In this document: positions 1 through 11,662 of the stretch, in pieces
How the letters are laid out: each line of letters begins with the position of its first letter
How positions within the stretch are numbered: the stretch's first letter is position 1
Position numbers and translations under genes: made by a program
Origin: Haplomitrium mnioides
Lineage: Eukaryota > Marchantiophyta > Haplomitriopsida > Calobryales
NCBI GenBank assembly: GCA_049999725.1
Contig: JBNGIS010039256.1
Span: 1-34,516, forward strand
Reading direction: 5' to 3'
Length of the DNA stretch: 34,516 bases
The notes under the pieces: model-generated
Told to the model about the DNA's origin: nothing
What the model saw: only the letters and a program-made list of their open reading frames with translations
Database searches by the model: none

Positions 1-411
1 CCATTCTTTGTGAGCTTTTTTTGTATAATTTTTTCCCTTCATTTTAGCTATTTTACACTTTGGAGAAAATGGTATGAGAGGCCAATGCTTCCCAACCAGC
101 TCAACCAAAGAGTTATCGGTATTTGATTTTTTGAAGTCTCTAAAACATCAAAAACTAGCCTATGAATGGCTTGTTTATTGTAGAGCTATAAAAGACATTG
201 ACCATTATCTTTACCTTTTTGTTGGGGAAGGTGAAAAATTCAACATGGGCATTTTGGTCCAAATTACCATGATTCAAGAGGGGCACAAAGCCCACCTAGG
301 GATGCTATGTTTACCAAACAACTTGTAGTCGGCTTTCAACGATGGAAAGGTTAGACTAAGAGGATTTGTTTTTCTATCGTTTACAACATTTAGTTGCAAC
401 GCATCGTTCCC

Positions 412-612
412 ATGCACATTGGACTAGGGAGCCCATGGGTGCATGGACTTGGGTGTCTCTGCTCACTTGGACTTATGAGACCATGCGAGTATGGACTCTC
501 AAGTCTATACACGTATGGACTCACGAGTCTTGGTGCACTTGGACTCCCTAGTCCATGCACGCATAGACTCCTTGTCCCTTCAAGAGTCTATACAAACATA
601 GAGTCTAGTGTC
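412..612. repeat. 24-bp palindromic minisatellite, array 1 (left copy, intron 1)
   Basis: Degenerate tandem units about 24 bp long, each roughly AGTCCATG-NNNN-CATGGACT plus a short linker, so each unit is itself an imperfect hairpin. The 24-bp period equals eight codons, so several frames stay open and give spurious His/Met/Asp-rich ORFs. The array lies between the first and second exon-like blocks of the left gene copy. Confidence 0.8.
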
Positions 613-2187
613 ACTTTGGGCCTAGACTATTTGTAGAAGCACTAGGAGTCAATTATTGAACCTCCAACAAACTTTTATGTTAAGTCATTGACTATTTCTT
701 GTTTTTTGATTTCATTGTTCTCCATATTTGTCAAACTTAGTCAACGCTTACCCAAACACAAAGCGTGTAGAACATGACTTCATCGAATTGGCCCTAAGTT
801 TAAAAGTTTTGAAATTGAAGCAAAGCCTTTATATGCAACAACTTGTGTTGCATCTAAGTGCAGCAACAATGACTTTGGTAGCAATGGTGGACCTTTTGCT
901 ATTAGGAAAACAAAGGAGGTGGAGCTAGCCAATGCTCCAAAAAAGAAGAAGTAGGCCTTACCAAAGAAGAAGCCTATGCTCTCACTACCTAGTGAGGAGT
1001 AGCCTCTCCAATCCCCATCTCCAATCAGTTCTTCTTCGGTGGCTCTTTCATCTTCCACTCTTAGCACCTTAAGAAAGGAAGTCCAGTCGGAGCCAATGTT
1101 GACTCCAACATCAAGAGCTAAAAGGCAATTGCACAAGGGGCTCTCGACTTCTAAAGAAAAAGAGCAGATTGATCCTCAAATAGTGTCTGAGGATGGCAAG
1201 AACAAAATAAGGGAGTCTGCAATCTAGCAGTGTAGAGTTTGAAATGCAACCTTCACTATTCGAGTGGGAAATTCGAACCTTCTAAAATCTCGAATAGATA
1301 ACAGGAGGTCATTCCAGATTACAAGGTTGAATGAAGATTTTGTTGAGCTTCTAGTGTAGAGAGTGCTCACAAACAAGTATGTGCACTTTTTTTCTATTAT
1401 AGTTGTGAGCTCAAAATGCGGGTTGAAAGATAAGTCAAAGTTTGATATCAAAAACCTTGACAAGTATTGCTATGAGACTGCACGAGGCAATTATAGCACT
1501 ATAGCAAGGCAACTTTAAATTACAAAATATTGAGCAAAAAATCCGATGCTTTTGCTCTGTATTTGTTACGTGTACGTGGGGTTGACACCACTAAAAGCCC
1601 AAATCTTTGCAACTGATGACAATTACAACCAAAAATACAAGTTGGAAATGATGTCAATCCAGAAGGTGGAGTGTTAACATCAGCGTTACATAGAGAGTGG
1701 GATGGTTTCATCCGAGAAATTGAAATATGAACTGGTGTTGGAGACTTTAGAGATCAAGCCATAGTCAACTCTTGAGAAGACTGTGACATCTCAAGATAGT
1801 TAGTTCAAGCTAGCGTTTCGAAGTGGAGAGCTCTAGAAGTTACAATAGAGCATATTTTTGATGTGGGAAAAAAAATCAATTGAAAGACTAGAAGCCAAAG
1901 ATGAAAGGCTCTCTTAGAATAGAGGATATGAAGTGGACAATATGGAAGTCCCTTCAGGTCTTCCTAACAAAATAAAAATATATGCTTAAAAACAAGTGGA
2001 AGCTAGAGAGCTTTCAATTGAAGAAATGTCTCGCGAACTTGAGAGACATAAAGTTTTAGTCATAATGGTGAAGTCATTTTGCTCCAAGATATACTACAAC
2101 TCTTATAAAGAGGCAATGATAGAATATCCCATCCATAGAAAGGAATAAAAAATGTACTCTTTCTACTCAAGCTTCAAGAAATTGTTG

Positions 2188-2564
2188 GTAAGTTTTTGTT
2201 CTCTTCTCTAAATGTGTTTCAAAATATTTATTGAATTTTTTTTGAAATTGATCAAGCCTATGCACGCATGGACTTGAGAGTCCATACGTGCATTGACCTT
2301 CAATCTTTTGCTCTTTGGGAGTTTGAGAGTCCATGCTCACATTGACTCTCAAGTCCATGTGTGTATAGACTTGAGAGTCTGTGCAAGCATGGCTATAAGA
2401 GTACTTGCATGCATGGACTTCAGAGTCCATATGGGTATTGGCTCAAGATTCCATGCGAGCATGCACTTTCAAGTCCATGCTTGTATGGACCGCTCTTTCA
2501 TTTCAAAGTCAAGTTCCTTGTTTTTGTTTTCTCCTCTTATTTTTTTCTCCTTGTTGTTTACAAG
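2188..2564 (+). other. Putative intron 2 of the left gene copy
   Basis: Bounded by GTAAGT at 2188 and by a long T/C-rich tract ending in AAG at 2564. The inverted copy has GTGAGT at the homologous position (read on minus, 5691-5686) and a T-run ending in AG near 5169. Conservation of both borders in diverged copies supports a real ancestral intron. Most of it is minisatellite. Confidence 0.55.
2253..2495. repeat. 24-bp palindromic minisatellite, array 2 (left copy, intron 2)
   Basis: At least seven consecutive units of exactly 24 bp can be laid out between about 2328 and 2495, each starting AGTCCATG or a near variant, with the inverted half CATGGACT about four bases later. More degenerate units extend left to about 2253. 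Confidence 0.85.
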
Positions 2565-2958
2565 GCGACAAAATGTTTAAATGACAGCTTGCCATGAAAT
2601 TGACAGCCGTTGTTTAAAGGAGAAAGAGATCTGGGGTTGAAGAAGCCCTTAAATATCAAGACCAGGCCCCAACTCTTGTATCATACCCTCTTGCTTTTCT
2701 GCTCCACTATTAGAAAGCCAAAGAGTGGAAGGCAAGGTAGCAAAATGATATCGTTGTCCCTCCATCTGAAGAAGGGTTTGAGGAGCAAGATGAGGACTTA
2801 AGGTCCTATGTTGATGGACTCAATGTGGCATTTTGTCATGTCTATGGGGAATCCAATGGTCGACAGCTGAAGAGCTTGGTGAAACCTAGAAGTTTAACTT
2901 TAGCAATTGCTGATATTCCTTACAAGTATAACACAAAGGAATGCAAACATGACGATTT

Positions 2959-3879
2959 TGAGTGAATAAACCAGTTTTCAGATTTGAAATTTTTTTCCTC
3001 ATGAAAAATTTTGAAACCATAAAAAATGTTATTTTTGAAGCAAAATTTTGAAAAACAAAGTTGCAACGAGAAATGCAACATAAACTTAGTAGTGGTTCCT
3101 AGTTCAAAGTAGTGGTTGTTTTATGCTCAATATTTAGCAAAAATGTTTTAAGAAATATTATGTTATAGTAAGATAGCAAACTAGAGAGACCTTTGAAAAA
3201 AAAAACATGTTAAACTTAAATTGTTGTATTATAGTGTTTTCTAATGATTTTTACAATACCTTTAAGATACAAAATCCTAAAAAATTTAGAGGAAAAAATG
3301 ATAAAAAAAAGACGATGTTGCAACGAGCACTGACTTATAATTCTATGATCTGCTAAGAAATGCTTTGAACTTCTATTTACCTACGGAACAAATAAAACAA
3401 AAAAAAAGTTGTACTTGCATAGACTTTAAGATTGCATATCTTGAAAACATGATGCCTTTCCTTAAAATTAATCAGCACTCTTACTGACTCATACAAACAG
3501 TCACTTGTAACTCATACAAATGAATTTCCAAAATAAACTCACAAAAATGACTCACGTGTAAAATGATATTGTAATTCAATATTGTAATAAATGTAATACA
3601 GATATAGTAAAAAAAAAAACTCATAAGGGAAGATAATTTGTGCAAAGGTTTTAATCAATCAAACAAGAACGTCCATGCCACTAAAACTTCCTTGCTTAAT
3701 TTTACGAAAGATATGAAGTTTTATTCAAAAATCATTTACTGAAAGAAAAGAGATAACTACGGAGGTACTTAATAACTTTTACCTTGAATGTTACCAGAAT
3801 TAAAGATACTTTATTGAAGTAAAAGAGACCGTACACAAGATATTTAACTTTATTGTATACAAATGTACATAAGTATGTA
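2959..3879. other. AT-rich spacer between the inverted copies, no gene seen
   Basis: Homology of the left copy ends near 2958, and the right copy's last recognisable codons (read on minus) end near 3880. Between them the sequence is strongly AT-rich with several A-runs. There is no ORF worth calling, no tandem array and no RNA gene that I can recognise. Confidence 0.5.
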
Positions 3880-5168
3880 GGTTCAACTTCAATCTTGTTC
3901 TCTTAAGGAGGAATGGTCTCATCTAAACCAATAGACTCATAAGCTTGGGCATATGTAGTTGCAAGAGAAATTTGTTGGGGCTTTCACGCTCCTGAAGTAG
4001 CAGTAGAATCACTGAAAGCACCAAAAGTACTAGGAGTAATAGGCTCCGTATGGTACGTATATACTATTTAGGACTCGGTGACATTGAATGGTAAAGACAC
4101 CATCGTCAAAACTCTTTGTGGAATATAGATAAACTCACATGTATCATATTCCATAGCTACACAGTTTCACATTAACTTGAGAGTAGAGACAATGCATGTG
4201 TACGATCTAGAAAAATGATCAAGGATCTAATCTTGCTCAGAAAACAAATGGTCGATAAAGCAAATTATGCAAAGCTTGAGGTTTTTGGTAAATATTTACA
4301 TGACCATCATCTCTTGGATGTTTCAACTTGGCAAAAACTATTGGGTAATAAAATTACTCTACATTATTTTCTTAGGACGACTGATTGCATTTTCAAATTG
4401 CTAGTCAAAGTGCTTCATGCTCCACTTCCCCTCCTTGTTTGGTAGCCCACAATCTAGTACTCGTGGACGTATGCAATTCTAGGACCACTCAAATAATGCA
4501 TATTGGTTTTATCGTTGCAATAATCAACACAAGCAAATAAGTGATTAAAAAAATAATAATTGAAGAAAAAATAAGATATACAAAAGCAGAAAAAATCAAA
4601 ACATAACTTACCAAATGTCATTGTTGATCATAGAACAAACTTTCAAGAGTTCATCTTTGACAATGCCAAATTTTTTCAAGGAATAAATAATAACAAATCA
4701 CCAAAAATCAAAAGTGGTAATTGCCACAAAAGAAGAAATCATGTCAAAAATGCCATCTTTGCTGAAGGGTTTGGAGTCATCATGCTTACATTCCTTAAGG
4801 TTGTAAGTGTAAGGAATGTAAGTGATTGCTAGCGTGAAACTTCTAGGTTTCACCAAGCCCTTCAAATGTCTTGTGTTGGACTCTCCATGGACTTGATAGT
4901 ATGCCATGTTGAGTCTATCAACATAAGACTGCAAATCTTGGTCTTGTTCATCAGCTTTTCCTCCAACTAGAGGAACAATAGCTTTATTTTGTTGCCTTGA
5001 CTTCCACTCTCTAGTTTTCTAACAATATAGCAGAAAGGCAAGAGGGTAAGAGACCAAAGTTGGGGCTTGGTCTTGATCATCTTTGGGTTCTTCAACCCCA
5101 TATCTCTTTCTTCCTTTTGCAACAAGCATCAATGTTTTTGCAAGCTACCTCTCGAATGTTTATTTGCC

Positions 5169-5691
5169 CTAAAAAAACATTTAAGAATTCATTATGAGAA
5201 AATTTGGAAACAAACCAAAACAATGGGCAAATAATAGAGAGCTCATGTGTGCATGGGCGTCTATGTATGCTTGGACTTTAAGAGTCCCTGTGCAAATCGA
5301 TTAAGAGTTTAGACGCGTATGGACTCTTCAGTCTTTGTGTGAAGGAACTTTGAAGTTCATGCATGCATGAGCTGTTAAGTCCAAGCGCATAGGAAAGTTA
5401 GTCTAAAAAAGCATTCATTAAAGAGTCCATGCACACATGGACTTTTTGCTCTAGGCATACAAGGTCTTTCAAGTCCATACGCACATGGACTTTGTGAAGT
5501 CTTTGGATACATGGTCCTCGCCGAGTGGTTTTTCTTTTTGCATAGCAAAGTTCATGCAAGCATGGACTCTTTGATGACTATGCAAGCATGAACTACAACT
5601 CTACAAAGAGGCTAGCTTAAAAATAGTTCAAACATATTTTTCCAAAACAAATTGCCCATCAGTAATATCTAAAGCAAAAAAGAATACTCAC
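5169..5691 (-). other. Putative intron 2 of the right gene copy
   Basis: On the minus strand the donor GTGAGT (5691-5686) follows an exon end aligned with that of the left copy. The acceptor is a seven-T run plus AG close to 5169. The exon that follows aligns with 2565 onward of the left copy. The intron holds minisatellite array 3. Confidence 0.5.
5245..5595. repeat. 24-bp palindromic minisatellite, array 3 (right copy, intron 2)
   Basis: Degenerate repeats of AGTCCATGCRNRCATGGACT type, less regular than array 2, at the homologous place in the inverted copy. The array is longer than array 2, so copy number changed after the duplication or differed between source copies. Confidence 0.75.
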
Positions 5692-7274
5692 CAATAATTT
5701 TTTGAAATTTGAGAAAAAAGACGACATCAAAAGTTTCTCGGTATGGATGGGATATTCCATCCTTGCATTCTCTCACAAATTACAACAACTTCCAAACAAA
5801 AAGATTTCACCATCACCACCAAAACCATATGTTTCTTAGCTCTTGAGACATTTCTTCAATTGAAAGCTCTCCGACTTTGGCCCTTTTCAAAAAAGAAAAT
5901 TTGTTTCTTCAAAAATACCCTAAAGAGACTTCTAAGGTGTCCACTTCATGTCTTTCATTCTCAGTGAACTTTTGGCCTTTCTCTAGGTTCTTCTCCCACT
6001 TCAAAAAAATGCTCTATTGAAACGTTTAGAGCTCTCGACTTCAAAACGCAAGCTGGAACCAATTTTCTTAAGAAGTTGTAATCTTCTCAAGAGTTGACTT
6101 TGGCTTGATCTCCAAAGTCTCCAACACAAATTCTTTTTTTAGTTTTTAGAGTGATACCATCTTGCTTTCCATAAATTGATGATGCCAATATTCGATCTTT
6201 TGAACTTAAGTCATCTTGAAACGATACCGATTGTCGTAATTGTCATCCATTGCCAAAATTTAGGCCTTTATTAATGTGAGACCCACGTACATATAGTAGT
6301 TGCAGAGCAAGAGCATAAGATTCTTTGCTTTGTACTTTGTAATCAATAGTTTCCTTGCAGCAACACTATCATTGCCTCTTGTAATCTCATGTCTGTACTT
6401 GTCAAAGTTCTTGATATCCAATTCTGACTTGCGATTAACTCACACTTCAAGTCCACAATGACAATAAAGAATGAATGCGCATATTTATACGTAAGCATTC
6501 TCCATGCTAGAAGCTCCACAAAATCTTCATTGAGGCATCTTATCTAGAATGGCCCTGAGTTATCTATTTCAGGTTTCGGCAAGTTCATGTTCTCTAGCCA
6601 AATTGTTTTTGTCTTCTCACGAATTTTGCAGCGTTTGATTATAGACTTGGGGATTTCTTTTGGTCTTCTTCAGACACTCTCTAAGGATCTATCTGCTCCC
6701 TCTCTTGAAATGTGCAAAGCCCTTTGTGCACTTGCCTCTTCGCTCTTGACGTGGGGTGCTACAAATGCACTGGCTCAACCTCCTTAGAGATGCTAGAAGA
6801 GAATGATGATGGTGCTGACGTTAATGAGTTAGATGGAGAAGGCAATTGGAGAAGCTCTTCTTGGATAAGTAGTGGTGGCACCAACTTCTTCTTTTGCAAG
6901 TTCAACCTCTTCTTTTTTGAAGCTTCCAAGGGCTTCACTTCTTTCCTTTTCTTTGCAGCTGACGATCCACTTGTCATTGTCACACTGAATGTTCTTGCAC
7001 TGAGGTGAGACACACACTATGGCTATCTCAACCACGACTTCACTTTCAAAATCTTCAAGCTAAATGCAAACTTCAAAAAATCTCTATCCACTTGCTTCGC
7101 ATTCGGGTAGACGTTGACAAAGTCTAAAAAAAAACTAAGAAAGCTGAAAATAAGAAATATAATAGAGTCAAGGATTGCTAATAAAAATATAAACAAAACT
7201 ATCTGAAGGCTACTTCTTCAAAATCCTAGTCGTTCTTGCTCCCAAGAACCCCGAGACTCTACTTAACATTAACC

Positions 7275-7580
7275 ATGATTCATGTGCACATTGAGTCCCA
7301 AGTCCAACACGAAGATGCGCTTTGACTCAATGTGTACATGGGCGCTTTGCACACCAAAACCCAATGCGCACAGAGAGTCTTTAGTCCAAACGTGTGTGGA
7401 CCTTGGAGTTTACGTGTGCAAAGACTCTAGAGTCCACACATGTAGGCACTCAAGAGTCCATGCGCACATGGACTCCAAGGTCCTTGCACATCTAGACTAC
7501 CGACTTTATGTGTGCATTGAGTTCTAATGCACCTACACATTGGACTCTAGACTCAATACGCACATGGAATCCAGATCCCT
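7275..7580. repeat. 24-bp palindromic minisatellite, array 4 (right copy, intron 1)
   Basis: Units of 24 bp with the AGTCCATGCGCACATGGACT core visible near 7456-7475 and diverged neighbours on both sides. It corresponds to array 1 of the left copy. Short open frames across it are by-products of the 8-codon period. Confidence 0.8.
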
Positions 7581-8060
7581 TCCAAGACTACAGTCCTAGT
7601 AAGAAAAAATAACTACAAGTTGCTACCTTGCAATTATTGTACAACTCTTGCAAGTCGTTGGGTGAATGGGCCTCAAGGCTTTATTTTGTTGAAGCAAAAC
7701 TTCTTTGAGAAAGCCTTGAAAAGAGTGGTTTCATCCTCACACTGCACAAGTAGCCCAATGTGGGCTCTATGCCCCTCTTGAATCATTGTAACTTACACCA
7801 AAACGCCTATATTGAGTTTTTCACCTTTAATTTAGAAAAGGTAAAAGGTGATGATCTATGTCTCTTATAGTACCACAACAAACTAGCCATTCATTGACCT
7901 ATTTGTGGTGTTCAAATGACTTCGAAATTTCAGCATACCAATAAGTCTTCGGTTGTGTCAATTTTGGAGTAGTGACCTAAGATGCCATTTTCTTTGTTGT
8001 TAAAATAAGTGAAAAAAAGAAGGTAAAAGTGAACGATAAAAATTTTACAAAAATGAGAAG

Positions 8061-8429
8061 GAAAAAATAAGCCAAATAACAAAAGCTCAAAAATAAGCTC
8101 GTAACAATAGAAAGAAACTTTCCATTGCCCTTTGTTTTATTGTTGAATTTAAAAAAATACATTTTCCTACCAAAAACTTGTTCACAGAGTTATTAACACA
8201 TAGATTTGCATGATGGAAAAAAAAAGTTAGTATATAAAGGATTGCTTATTTTCATCTTTCCATTTTTTTTTTCAATTTCCTTTATAAAATTTTCACTATT
8301 TTGTTGTTTTGTAGATTTTTTTCCAAAAATCTTTATTTTGGGTATACCATTGTCTTTCATGAATATTTGCTTAAATAATTCCTTCACTTTTTTTAGTTTT
8401 TCAATACTATTTTTAAATGGCAAGAGTGT
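8061..8429. other. AT-rich stretch, probably non-coding; T-rich ORF not accepted
   Basis: Poly-A and poly-T rich. A plus-strand ORF from 8206 begins with a hydrophobic Phe/Ile-rich run that simply translates T-rich DNA. The protein-like portion starts only near 8430. The T-rich tract followed by AAATGG resembles an intron 3' end or the upstream region of the next relic. Confidence 0.4.
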
Positions 8430-9436
8430 TAAGAGGCACGAAGTGATTAGAATTTCAAGATTCATGTTCCAAAAAAAAGTGTTACTTTCGGCTAGTAGTT
8501 CGAGAGTTTCAAATCATTATTCTGAGGAGGGAAGCTTTGGAGTTCCCAAAGCATTAAGTATGATGGCAAGTAATTTAGGTCAAAACATAGCAGTTGTTGA
8601 ACAAGATGCATCAATAGAGTAAGATCGAGTGAGTGAACCCTATGCATGCATAAGATCAAGGAGTGAACCCAATGTGCACATAAAATTCAAGACTTAACCT
8701 TCTACACGTATTGGTTCTTTCTTGCCCATCAAGCGGGATCAAAGTTTACTCCTTTTGGACATTACTCCAATAGGTCAATAGATAGACAATCACGTCACAT
8801 TCACAGAAAAGTTGTAGAGCTTTCTTTGTCAGCATCAGATGACGACAACGATGTTCAAGATCCAAGTCTATTTGTTCAAAAGACAAAAAGCATAGAATCG
8901 GGTGACTATTTCAATTTCAGAGGTGATACCCTATCATCATTGGTACCACTCAAACAACGAGTGAATTCTAAGTAAGTTGGAACTCTAAGCAAGAATGGAA
9001 GATTATCTCAAAATGAAAATCACTTAGAGGAATTCTCAAACAAGAGTTTAGGCAATGATTCAAGCGGAGAGTCTAAGTCACTGAATATTTCTCTCAAGTT
9101 ATCACCAAGAGCACCAATTGTTTTAGAAAAGACATTTCTTTCTGCCCAAGATTTTGATGAAGATTCTATTTTGGCATGGTCGACTTCTCTTACATCTCAA
9201 GATGGTACATAGAGATCAAGAACATGTTTTGAAAGAACAAAAAAAATTTCTGATGATGCACAAGATCTCAAAGATAATGCTATATCTTCGATGGCCAGAT
9301 TCGTATATAAACCCAATCGATTGGTTCAACATAAGAGTTCTTTGTCTCGGCCAAAACCCAAATGAGTAAATACTTTACATGACAATTCTATGTTGAAATT
9401 CTATCCCGACAAGAGCTTTGTGAAGCAAAAACTCAA
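8430..9436 (+). pseudogene. DUF7869-type gene relic, copy alpha, 5' part
   Basis: Exon-like sequence at about 8430-8620 is followed by a short intron-like gap with palindromic repeat debris (about 8625-8720). From about 8815 to 9436 one frame stays in phase, interrupted only by stops at 8973-8975 (TAA), near 9210 (TAG) and near 9361 (TGA). It reads ASDDDNDVQDPSLFVQKTKS early and NDAQDL-like, RPKPK and SFVKQKLN near the end. The last ~240 bp are repeated in diverged form at 13790-14020, where the third stop is a Trp codon. The frame ends exactly at the TSD of LTR A and resumes after it. The link to DUF7869 rests on the downstream parts of the relic. This N-terminal part alone is not recognisable. 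Confidence 0.5.
9432..9436. repeat. Target-site duplication CTCAA, left of LTR A
   Basis: CTCAA directly precedes TGTTAGCC and is repeated at 13468-13472 directly after the opposite end. Removing LTR A and one CTCAA joins sequence that aligns with the uninterrupted paralogue near 14000-14060. Confidence 0.8.
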
Positions 9437-10979
9437 TGTTAGCCGTGTTTAAAGGGGCTTAGTGCCAAAATTTCAAAAAATTAAGTAACAAACCATGCAG
9501 GTTATGTGTTTTGGGTCAACAGGACTTCCAATGTACACAAATAGGGCTCAAGACATGCTGAGGAGTAAGTAAAAATAAAAGCATAGAAATAAAAAGATAA
9601 AAAGTAATAAAACTACTCTAATTGTCGGGGGCCAAGCCAAGCTCAATAACCCTGTATCTTACTAACTATCTAACTCGGTAAACAGCGTGCCCTTTGGGGG
9701 GGGGGGCGGTTTAGCCCTGAACTAGGTCCGTCTAGGGGCAAAATAAGGATATACGGTGGCCTTACACTCCTATAGGGGGTTGCCTCTCGAAAGAAAAGAG
9801 GAGTGAGCGGCTTATATAGCGCATGTGCCTTCTGAAGAAGAACTTATGGGATATTTCCCGAGCTGACGTTTGACGAGCAATCAGCTGTGTGGCAAGGGAG
9901 AGGATGATCGTGAGAAAGCCGAGGATGGGATTGAATCCAAAGAAGGGATTGAATTGCGAAGGAGAGCTTGATCGGGTGCAGGCCAAGGAAGGGATCGAAT
10001 TGCGGGGATTTTGAAGCACAGAAATCATAAGTTCAAGGGGGGATTTCTCTCGGGAATTCGATCATAGGAAATTGAGGGGAGGAATTGAGAGAAGGGGAGA
10101 ATCAGATGTAATGCTTGGTCTGTGGGTTGGTTGGTGTTTGGAAACAACATCTGATAGGCGCAATTGGTGGTGGGATGAAGTTCAAGGAATATGCGCAAGT
10201 GGAGATACATCATGGTGTTAATGTAATGAGGAGCGGTGACGAAAGTAAGTGAGAACGTGAAGAATCTCGAGGAGAATTTGGATTTGGCTCTTGGAAATTG
10301 AATATAAGAGTGAAGATCCGACGGAGTGAAGAAGCCATGATGTGATATGTTGTGTTGCAGACTCCAGCTGTGAAGAAACGCCTCTGCGAGGAATAGAGGT
10401 CCTTGCTGTGTGGACACGTGTGAAGAGAAATTAATTGTTGAAGTATTTGGAAGAAAAAAATGGAAGGAAATCAATTGGAGAGGGAAGTGGTTTGCTGCGA
10501 CAAGAGAGTGTACTACAAGGATTTCTTTTAGAAAAGATGAAGGGATTGAATTTCAGATGAGCTATACGTGATTCCTATATCAAGTATCCATGGTGTTCAA
10601 TCCAAAGAACGGAGCGGAAACTCGCCTTCCCAAGTGAGGAGCCCCATTAAGGTGGTTCCGATTCATCTTCCAATGTGGAGCGGACCGGTTAAGAGGGTTC
10701 CGTAGCGGGATAATGGTTAATTGGCCGAAAGGGTGACATGTCAAAGATTTGGATGAGAGGAAGATAAAAAAGCTCTAGCGTGTGGTGTTTTTATAGCAAA
10801 CTTGTCGACGAGTTAACTAGGAAGAAGACTTCTTCAATGTTCTTACATCGAGCTTTTTTATACCTTAGTGAAGAGAAGGAGCCTCTAAGGGTTTCTATAT
10901 CAAGGGGATTTACGAGAAGGAAGAATTCGAGATAGAGAAGAAGAGGAATCCGAAATGAAGATAAAACAATGTTTCACTT

Positions 10980-11620
10980 GAAAAACAAGGCGCCAAAATA
11001 GTGACCTATCGACGGTCTGACCAGAAAGGTAAAAAGATGCCAAAACAGCAACTTATCAATGATCCGTTAGAGGAGGAACGAGAGAGCCAAAAGGGCGATC
11101 AATCGACAGTCCAACCAGAGGAGGGACAGAAGGTGTCATAACAACAATATATCAAAGGTCCGACCAAAAGGGGAACAAGATACCGAAAGGGTGATAAATT
11201 GATAAGGGGAGCCCACTTAAGGGGGTTCCGATCCGCCTTACGATGTGGAGAACCCTACTTAACAGGGTTCTGATTGACCTCCCTAAGTGGAGAGCCCACT
11301 TATCAATGATCCATTAGGGGAAGTACAAGGGGGGCCGAAACAAGAATATAACGCAGATCTGTTATAGCAAGAATGAGTACTGAAAAAGCGATTTATCAAC
11401 GGACCAAAGAGAAGCAAGCAACGCTGAAATGGTGATCTATCACAGATTCGACAAGGAGAAACAAGAAGGGATCAACCGAAAGAATGACGAGTCACAGATC
11501 CAACCAAAGGAGAACCAAAGATGACGAAGAGGCAATCTAGCGTAGATCCGACGAAGCAAAAAATGGTGCCGAAAAGAGGATTTATCACCGATCCAACGGG
11601 GGCAAAAATGGAGGTCTTTG
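10980..11620 (+). repeat. Degenerate 50-60 bp subrepeats in LTR A
   Basis: Repeated short phrases of the form GCCGAAA...GGTGATCTATCG...GATCCGACC...AGAAGGGGA recur about every 50-60 bp. The same phrases occur in LTR B (about 16970-17640), D (about 27790-28370) and, reversed, in E (about 32530-32770). They lie upstream of the presumed TATA box, in the U3-like part. Confidence 0.6.
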
Positions 11621-11654
11621 TAGTTCTTATTCATAGAGTTAAGGGCGTTGCGGA

Positions 11655-11662
11655 TGACGTGG
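11655..11662 (+). promoter_or_regulatory. TGACGTGG bZIP-type site in LTR A
   Basis: Exact TGACGTGG in the U3-like region. It is followed further down by diverged ACGTGGCGC-like copies near 11750, 11830, 11907 and 11962. The homologous position in LTR B is TGACGTAG at 17683-17690. Plant bZIP factors are known to bind the ACGT core in such contexts. Function here is inferred. Confidence 0.45.

Larger units (their letters stand above)
1..2958 (+). pseudogene. Left copy of an unrecognised multi-exon gene-like repeat (decayed)
   Basis: I do not recognise the family. The first exon-like stretch (about 68-411) reads in one frame through a single stop at 326-328 and includes FVGEGEKFNMG and GHKAHLGMLCLPNN. 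A second stretch (about 741-2187) carries a Lys/Ser-rich region and then a coiled-coil-like part, broken by many stops and frameshifts. A third (about 2565-2958) contains ESNGRQLKSLVKPRSLTLAI. A canonical donor GTAAGT lies at 2188-2193, and acceptor-like pyrimidine tracts end at about 740 and 2564. Both presumed introns hold 24-bp minisatellite arrays. The same exon order appears in inverted orientation at 3880-8060, which is the strongest evidence that this is one unit. The copy stops matching near 2958 and so lacks the 3' part. It could be a plant mobile-domain-type transposon or a captured host gene. It is clearly non-functional. Confidence 0.6.
3880..8060 (-). pseudogene. Right copy of the same gene-like repeat, inverted (decayed)
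   Basis: Read on the minus strand this repeats the left copy in order. The 5' part lies near 8000-7600, followed by an intron with a minisatellite (about 7580-7275). The Lys/Ser-rich block is at 7110-6710, the coiled-coil-like region at about 6540-5700, a GTGAGT donor at 5691-5686, the second minisatellite intron at 5685-5169, and the exon with GESNTRHLKGLVKPRSFTLAI at about 4930-4780. It continues past the point where the left copy ends, with a further open stretch to about 4615 and a Ser/Thr-rich tail near 4080-3900 (AFSDSTATSGA, SIGLDETIPP). Frames shift repeatedly and stops are frequent. No family is recognised. It is the more complete of the two copies and the better query for a search. 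Confidence 0.6.

Noticed and set aside
366-636. ORFs rich in His, Met, Trp and Leu over the minisatellites (also near 2293-2597 and 7282-7527)
   Set aside because: The 24-bp period equals eight codons; the same reasoning applies and the sequence lies in presumed introns.
8206-8622. 138-aa ORF with a hydrophobic N-terminal half resembling a membrane protein
   Set aside because: The hydrophobic part translates T-rich DNA. Only the last third looks coding and belongs to the DUF7869-type relic.
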